Shown piece after piece: positions 57,579-64,000 of a stretch of 64,000 bases of DNA. Made by a program: the position numbers and the translations under genes. How positions within the stretch are numbered: position 1 is the first letter of the stretch; the number at the start of each line of letters is the position of its first letter. Below the pieces are notes generated by a model that was not told where the DNA came from, searched no databases, and saw only the letters and a list, made by a program, of their open reading frames with translations. The DNA is from Oenanthe sinensis (taxonomy: Eukaryota > Streptophyta > Magnoliopsida > Apiales > Apiaceae): the NCBI GenBank assembly GCA_028671895.1, contig CM053800.1, forward strand, positions 24,387,886-24,451,885, written 5' to 3'.

Positions 57579-57772
57579 TGTAGAATATCTACTTGAGAAT
57601 TTCTACTTGGCCATCTCGAACATCTAAGTAGAATTTCTACATAGGAATGTTCTACTTGACTATCTCGAATATCTAAGTAGAATTTCTACATAGGAATGTT
57701 CTACTTGGCTATCTCGAACATCCAAGTAGAATTTCTACATAGGAATGTTCTACTTGGCTATCTAGAACATTT
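57579..57772 (-). promoter_or_regulatory. Motif array in 5' LTR of element C
   Basis: Three to four tandem units of about 55 bases contain ATCTCGAACATCTAAGTAGA and AATTTCTACATAGGAATG with ACTTGGCT links. TAGAAATTCTA-type and TCGAACAT words appear in both orientations. An identical array is at 43621-43815 in the 3' LTR. Confidence 0.75.
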
Positions 57773-58319
57773 TGCACTTAGAGAAATTCTGGGCTTCAAC
57801 TTGAAACTTCAATGCAACATCTTGAACTTGTGATTTCTTTATGTCTTCCATATTCTTCAACAAGCTCTTGAACCTGGATCTCTATTACTGACATAAACAT
57901 GCTATCAATGTCCTGACACTTGATGCAATGGTCTGATTCATAAGTGACTAGTCTTGATAGTGTTTCTGCTTCTTGAATAGATTACCATATTCGATTAGTA
58001 ATGTGGCTTTCCAAATATTGCTTTCCTTCTTGTCCACTTGAAATCAATTAGTCTTATTGATACTGATTGATATGATCTTGAATCTTTAGGTTACAAATCA
58101 CTGAGGCATGAACAACTCTGACTTGAACTTCTTTCAATGATTTCTTCTTTATTTGATCATAGTTAACATGTTAAATTGTATCAATTACACTGTCTTCATT
58201 TAGCATTGATTTCTTTGTGGCTTCAAGTTCTTGATTGTCTTCTGGTTAAGTATCTTTTCTTTTAGTTGAGTTACATAAGTTATAGTGTTACAAGTTTAGA
58301 CACTCTGCTTTTCATACTT

Positions 58320-59112
58320 GAAAACATAGACCATATTCAAATTATAGGAAATTTTGTTATCTTCACGTGGGCTGTAAAATCATCCAATTCTGACTTCTAA
58401 AACTCAAGTTACAGCCGAAACAGTGATTGTTACGAAAACTGTCCCACAAATCCAAATTTTCTTCTGATTTAAGCCAAAATAAGCTCAACTCTTTACTTCA
58501 TCTGATGATATTCAATTATTTGTCTTCATGTGATTTTCTACTTGTAAAAAATCGATCAACAATAGAAAATATTAAAGCATTAGGGTTTACGGCCTTGTAG
58601 GCGTTAAGGTTTACGGCCTTGTAGGCGCGCTTTGTGATATGGAGATGCAACTCTTGATAATTGCATCACATATGTGCAAGTCCCCCTCTCCTATTAACCG
58701 TAATCTCCTCCCCATATATGGATTTTGTCTTATCATTTTAAACCAATTACCAGCCGGTTTTTGAAACCGAGTAGAATTACTTGATGAATATCTGCAGCTG
58801 TCTTTCCTATCCAGTTTCAGACTGATACCAGATGTATTCTTCTTATTTTATCACCTCTAAATTAAAGATAATTAAATAACCTTCAAGTGGACTGTAAAAT
58901 CATCCAAATCCGAATTCTAGAACTAAAGATATGACCCAAACAGTGTGTGTAACACATGTAGCACAATATATACAATTTTTTTTTCTATTTTGACTCCAAA
59001 ATCGATTACCCATCAGCCATTAAGCCATACTTGATATCATATCCTTCGAACCATGATTAGAACCATAACCTGTTGAATTCCAACAACCCCTACGAAATTT
59101 ATTCAATATCTC
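58320..59112. other. Unclassified non-coding DNA between C and F
   Basis: It continues the sequence interrupted by element C. No ORF. A tandem duplication of GGTTTACGGCCTTGTAGGCG lies at 58584-58603 and 58608-58627 (period 24). The phrase GATATGGAGATG near 58636 echoes GAGATGGAGATG near 43140, a possible diverged internal repeat. Otherwise nothing recognised. Confidence 0.4.
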
Positions 59113-60993
59113 TGTAATATCCCATATATTTATATAAATATATTTTTTTTGGACCCTCGTATTAGTTTTTATACCAGCCCAACAATTATATATTACAACC
59201 CAATAATAATATTGGTCCAATGATAATGTAACCCTTATTCAAATATAAGTTTCTTCTTCTCCATATCAGAGATTTCAGTTCAACCAGCCAAGCTTGGAGA
59301 GAAAAAGGGAAACGTGCGCGACGCTTACGAGTAGTTCGATAGATAGGAGATTAGTTTGTACCTATTGCCCTTACGTAAGTTCTTAATTGTGATAATGTAC
59401 GGATTTCGTCTTCTTCATCAATTCTGAAATCTCTCGAATTAAGATTTAGGTTCTTTTGAAATACATGGAGTATGGAGTATACATGTTAATTGTATAATTT
59501 TCAGATTTGGGGATATGTTTTGTATTAGTCATAACTCCTTCGTTATAAGTCCGAATTGTGCAAAATCAGTCAATATAAGAAGCTAATAGAACCCTCTATA
59601 TTTGTATAGTGAAATAAGACTATGTTTGGTTTGCCAACCTAGTGTAAAGCTCATTTTTGTGAAATCTGGACAGATTCGCTCTTACGAATTGTTTTTCCCG
59701 TAACTTGTTTGTTATAAGTCTGAATTAATCGAGTTTAGTCAATACAGAAACATCATAAAAATATCTATGTTTTTGTAGTTATACTCAGACCCTATTTTAG
59801 TTATTTTATTGGGTAAAAACTGTTTTAATGAAATTAGACAGATTTGTTGTTACATTTTCTTTTGCTCAGAACTTGTTCATTATAAGTCCATTTTGAATGA
59901 ATTTGGTCAATTTGGAAAGATCTTGACGTCCTCTGTATTTTCATGATTATAGTTTGAATGAATTTAGTCAATTTGGACTCGGAATAAGTTATAGTTGCCT
60001 ATATTACCAGCGGTATTTGAATTCTAATTTATGTCCCTAAAAATTGAAACTGTTGTTTTGGTTTGTTTAGTGTTTCTCATCTACAACACTTCAAAAGTTT
60101 TATACCGAGTATAACCACCTGTGGGGGTACCACATGCACATCATTGAGGCACTTATGACGTGACACCATCGTGGCGGTGTCATTAGTCCATGACGCCTCC
60201 TTCTGTTCAAAATTATATGTAACTCGTGGGTGAGCTTTAGCTAGCTTCAGTTTAGCTCGTGGGTGAGCTTCAGTTAATATTTGTAGGAGGCGTATGGGTC
60301 GACCCTGGCACATGTGTTTAGTTATGATCAGTTAGTAGATAGAGTTGTTTGTGCCATACACCCATTCTACTTTTGTTATATAATTGGATTCTACAGGTCT
60401 GTTGTATATGCCTACGCGACTTTATTTTCAATATGACATGAGGTTATAATAACCTTTTGATTTGAAAATAAATTTGATGATTCAGTATATCTGCTCAGCT
60501 TAGTCACTTATTTCACTTTGTTTGATTTGGTTAAGTATTCAATTAGGTTGGTGCATTTTATTTGATCTCTCTTTATCTCTATCTCACATTGGTGTTAAGT
60601 TCTTCCCTCTTGTTAATGAGTCATGTTTCTCTTCAATATATGTATCAATATATTTAATTCTGTTTGTTTGATTTCATCCGTACTAGGCATTTGTCTCACG
60701 CCATTTTTTTTCTCCGTGACAGGTTTTCAGGGGGATCGTGTGAATGTGTGATGAGAGAAGCCTTGTCATTACTACATAATGTTATTGGGTCAGATTATTT
60801 TAGTATATTATTTTTAAAGTAGTGCAATAGAGTCCCATTGTAACTTGTGTCATTGTGACTTTACTAGAAGTTGTTTACATCAAGGATTTATTAGGTTTTC
60901 AAAATATTTTGAATTGTGGGGAATAAATTCAGGTGTCGTGATATATTTGGTGATTTATAGTATTTTCGATATTTTTGAAATAGGGGTGTTACA
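59113..60993 (+). repeat. 5' LTR of gypsy element F
   Basis: 1881 bp, TG at 59113 and CA at 60992-60993. It is diverged from G's LTR except at the ends and in patches such as the region near 60120-60190 (GGGGGTACCAC, GACACCATCGTGGCGGTGTC). No ORF. Confidence 0.75.
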
Positions 60994-60995
60994 GA

Positions 60996-61012
60996 TATGA
61001 CATCAGAACATA
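60996..61012 (+). other. Degenerate primer binding site of element F
   Basis: TATGACATCAGAAC resembles TGGTATCAGAGTC after the LTR end, with several changes. Confidence 0.5.
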
Positions 61013-61401
61013 TGTTGTTTCTTGTAGAAAACCTATTTAGGTTAACCTGTGAGTTTGGGTAGACATTAGGATGGGTATTGTTTTTAAGATTTATTCGGTT
61101 ATCTTTATTTGACACATATTCTACTATTGTGTTATTTATAAACTACTTTAGCTTATCTCTTGTGAAATGCATTCATATGTTTGTTTCATATTTTAGATCA
61201 TTTTTTTTTAGAAACTTTTGTGTAGTTTTGTTTCGTTTCGACTCACTATATTATTTCTTCATCTTCTGTCAGGTCTTTGTGATTGAATCCTTTTACTCTA
61301 ATATGTTGTTTTTTTATAATTTTTATTATCATTGAGAGTGTTTGAAAGTTATAGCAGTATAAGAATCATAAGGAAAACTTGTCTTCAGTGGTGATGTACG
61401 A

Positions 61402-62525
61402 TGTTAGGGATTGTGGTGTAATTAACTATGTTGTTTGTTTACTTAGAATCATAAGGAAAACTTGTCTTCATAGGTTTAATTCATAAAAGATAAGTAAAAT
61501 GTACTGTCATATGTATATTGACAGTATGTTTTTGACAGTCACTTGAAACAGTATGTTCACTGTAGTTTAAATTGGTGACAACAAGTTTAATAGTTACTGT
61601 CATATATAAATGTAATAACATGATCCATGAAGTAGAAGTTCAAAAAATGTTCTTGCACAACATGGGTCATACTCACGACAGTAACATTCAACACTCAAGC
61701 CTATGATAACATATTCAAGTGATAGCACAAAGGAACAGACGATAACAATTATTCCATTAACAGTAAAGTTGGATGAGAATGAAGATATGAAGACAATAAG
61801 TTTATTGACAGCATCATTGGCGGAGATAGTTGACAGTAGCATTGCAGACAGTATGTTTCGATGGACTGCAAGGCATGACAACAAAGTCTGCGGAGCAATA
61901 GATATTGTCATCAGTGTAAAGCTAAACGTTGATAGTATACTTTTAGTGAAACTGATAGACTGTTCCAGGTAGCAGACCTATATAGTGAAAACATAAGGAA
62001 TGATTTATGCATATCTATCTAGTATGTTAAGTCTACAACTACAACTTGGGAGAAGACAGACAAAAAGATAAAGCATGCTCAAGGAGTCAAAGATTTCTGT
62101 ATATCTTAGAGCTACTTTATCTACAAATAGAATGAAGACAAGGTTGAATAAGAAAAACACAGTTTCTATTTCAAGCTTTGTTCTAGTACCAAGGAAAAGT
62201 GCACATGTAAGTGGGATATGTATTTCAGTATAAATACACATATCTCACTAGTACTTTTCATTATGCAACTGAGTTAGATTTTCTCTCAAGCTTAGAAACA
62301 TATCAAATTAATTGTTCTTATTTCTTTGTAGCTAAAATTAACATTCCAATCAGTTGTAGCAAATACAAAAATAATAAAATTATTTTTGAAAGTTTAAACA
62401 CTGTCTTCTTTATCTGCTTTAGTTGTTTGCACTTTATACTTGTTAATTTAAATTCTTGTTTATTGTTAGAAAAAGTTCAAGAATTAATCAAGTTGCATTC
62501 AACCCCCATTCTGCAACGCTCATCA
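61402..62525 (+). repeat. Element H: copia LTR, right end cut by element I
   Basis: It starts TGTTAGGGATTG, like element B's LTR. It has a TATA box (GTATAAATAC, 62229-62237) and the copia LTR terminal signature TTCAACCCCCATTCTGCAAC near 62500. No internal region or second LTR is visible, because gypsy LTR I follows directly. The left border is less sure: a 26-base direct repeat (61362-61387, 61445-61470) straddles it. Confidence 0.6.
61502..61856 (+). promoter_or_regulatory. Array of TGACAGTA motifs in copia LTR H
   Basis: About ten copies of ACAGTA or its complement TACTGT, in both orientations (for example TACTGTCATATGTATATTGA with ACAGTATG following). They lie upstream of the TATA box at 62229. 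This is a fourth, different motif in the same position as the arrays of A, B and C. Confidence 0.6.
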
Positions 62526-64000
62526 TGTGACGCCCTCCGAATCCGGGATCTAGATTTGGTGGTCACCAACCAATCAACAGCCAACAATAACAATAATAAA
62601 ATAATGAACCAGAGGCCCACTGACCCCGCCAACAACTAAGGATCGCTAACAGGTTATAGTATGAAATCAAGCAGCTGAAACTAAAAGTCAAACCAAGTAT
62701 TTTATTACAAACCAACAAAACTCACAACTCAAACCAAAGGTCTACATAAGTTTTAAATCTAGATTTATTTTTATTACACGTTCTAACTACAACCAAACTA
62801 TAAACAACTAGATAACTGGGAGGCCTTAGAATTGAGCAGTCCCGACACATGTCTCTCGCTATACCTGGTAGAAATACTAGGGTGGCTCATAATGACAGTC
62901 TGTGAAGATTAAAATAAAAAGAAAGAGTGATCCAAAGAAATGCTCAGCAAGTATATAAACAATGGAAATGTAATAAAAATATGAGATTTGTATAGGAATG
63001 GAATATAAAACAGTTTATTATAAAAAAATGAACAATAAATAAATCATGGTTGTAAACCAAACTAAAATAATGAAGTATGCTAAAAAAATGAATCAACTGC
63101 TCTATCTCAATATATAATAGCCAAACTGACACTATAGATTGGATAGTCAACACACACCACTATTGCCCCTGATCAGGTTCACAAGCAATAGGAGTAGTTA
63201 TGTCACATCACATAATCCAGATTTCAGTTACGTACCATAGTCAAGTAATGTTAGCCTATAAGAAGATGGAATGGTTACTGTATCCTCTTAAAAATGCTGA
63301 ACCCCTATATCGGGCCTCCTACGCGATAGTTGGACCCCATACATCGGGCCTCCTACGGTATAAACCAATCCATAATAGCGCAACCACAAATAAAATAAGG
63401 TATGCTTAGTTTCAACTACAGACCATATCCTCGTTATTTATACAATAATTCGCTGGATATGATGAGTTTATTATAATCAACTTCCAATATTCAGAGTACG
63501 AATAACAAGTAACTCTGATGCACAGAATAAAACATGAATCATAAATAGTTCTAAACAATAACTATTTATCATGACATGAATAATCGAAACAATAAAACAA
63601 AAGTGTTTAAGATGATCAAGGAGTAAATACTTGCATTTGGTCCTTAGTAATTATGTACGGTCGAAGTAACACAATTATTTCCTTCTTCCGTCTCACGGTA
63701 TTACCATCTAATAATTCTTTGATCTGATGATCCCGCGGTTGCTACAAGTCTGAACTATCGAGATTGAGTCTGTGCGTCTACTTCTATAGTTAAACATAAG
63801 ACATTACTTTAATCCTTGAAGTACGTCGCTATATTCTACAAGCGTTTGTAACTTAACTATACTTATATAATTATCTCAGACATATTACTATTAAAAAGAA
63901 AACTCACATCAAACCCAATAAAAAAATAAAAAAAAATATAAACTCAGCTATTAACTAATCCTCAAACAACTACTTAACCATTGAGACTCGATTATAAAAT
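62526..64000 (-). repeat. Element I: partial gypsy LTR running off the window
   Basis: It starts TGTGACGCCCTCCGAATCCG. This matches the complement of solo LTR E's end (TGTAACGCCCCCAAATCCGG), and further inside AATGCTCAGCAA occurs in both, so it belongs to the same broad LTR group but is diverged. It is in reverse orientation; the other end lies beyond the window. No ORF. Confidence 0.65.

Larger units (their letters stand above)
43201..58314 (-). mobile_element. Element C: young SIRE/Maximus-type copia retrotransposon, nearly intact
   Basis: 15.1 kb. Two 1156-bp LTRs differ at three positions by eye; the TSD is TACTT (43196-43200, 58315-58319). On the minus strand the order is LTR, Met-tRNA site, leader with motif array, gag (one in-frame stop), pol (open), spacer with motif array and TATA box, accessory ORF (open, 1281 residues), a small downstream ORF, polypurine tract, LTR. 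This is the best preserved element here and the reference for reading A and B. Confidence 0.95.
57159..58314 (-). repeat. 5' LTR of element C
   Basis: 1156 bp. Together with 43201-44356 it dates the insertion as very recent. It holds the motif array and a TATA box. The TACTT target duplication follows at 58315. Confidence 0.95.
59113..61401 (+). mobile_element. Element F: second gypsy copy, LTR and leader only
   Basis: The LTR has the same ends as element G (TGTAATATCC to GGTGTTACA) and is followed by a degenerate Met-tRNA site. Its leader clearly resembles G's (TTTCTTGTAGAAAACCTATT, then GTGAGTTTGGGTAGAC), read on the opposite strand. It is interrupted by copia LTR H at about 61402. No coding part remains in the window. 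Confidence 0.75.

Noticed and set aside
62211..62639. 142-codon ORF at the right edge
   Set aside because: It runs across the junction of LTR H and LTR I, so it cannot be an ancestral gene.

Overview
This 64 kb window is plant repetitive DNA. It is AT-rich and consists almost entirely of nested LTR retrotransposons; I see no host gene, tRNA or rRNA gene. The content points to a flowering plant, probably a eudicot: copia elements of the SIRE/Maximus (Sirevirus) type with very long internal regions, a Ty3/gypsy chromovirus with an initiator-tRNA-Met primer site, and a giant gypsy-type LTR. I cannot name the species.

Layout. (1) A decayed minus-strand gypsy chromovirus ('G') spans 1-40697: its 3' LTR is at 1-1704, its pol remains at about 1735-4480, and its 5' LTR is at 38969-40697. 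(2) Inside G is an old plus-strand copia element ('A', 4971-38291, TSD AACCT). (3) A's accessory ORF is split by a 5465-bp solo LTR ('E', 13649-19113, TSD TTTAT/CTTAT). (4) A's 3' LTR is split by a younger plus-strand copia element ('B', 24025-38220, TSD AAATC). (5) B's pol is split by a 1551-bp solo copia LTR ('D', 28751-30301, TSD CAAAT). (6) To the right is unclassified DNA with a palindromic minisatellite (about 41081-43065). It is interrupted by a very young minus-strand copia element ('C', 43201-58314, TSD TACTT) whose two 1156-bp LTRs differ at only 3 positions by eye. (7) A second, plus-strand gypsy copy ('F', LTR 59113-60993) is cut by a copia LTR ('H', from about 61402), which is cut by another gypsy LTR ('I', 62526 to the window end).

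How the parts work together. A, B and C share one plan: LTR, Met-tRNA primer site, gag with coiled coil and CCHC knuckles, pol (protease, integrase, RT, RNase H), a non-coding spacer, a very long accessory ORF, polypurine tract, LTR. The accessory proteins share a recognisable N-terminal domain of about 225 residues but have no signal peptide or membrane helix that I can see. Only C keeps pol and accessory ORF open; its gag has one in-frame stop.

The most interesting observation is that each copia family carries its own short inverted-repeat motif in a dense array upstream of the LTR TATA box, and repeats the same motif in the spacer in front of the accessory ORF. The motifs are AAAGTCTTACCGA in A, CAGAGTCTA in B and a TCGAA/AAGTMGAA type in C; H has TGACAGTA in its LTR. 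In C the spacer array is followed by a TATA box and a CT-rich leader, which looks like a second, internal promoter. This suggests a family-specific operator system, possibly recognised by the accessory protein. That last step is inference.
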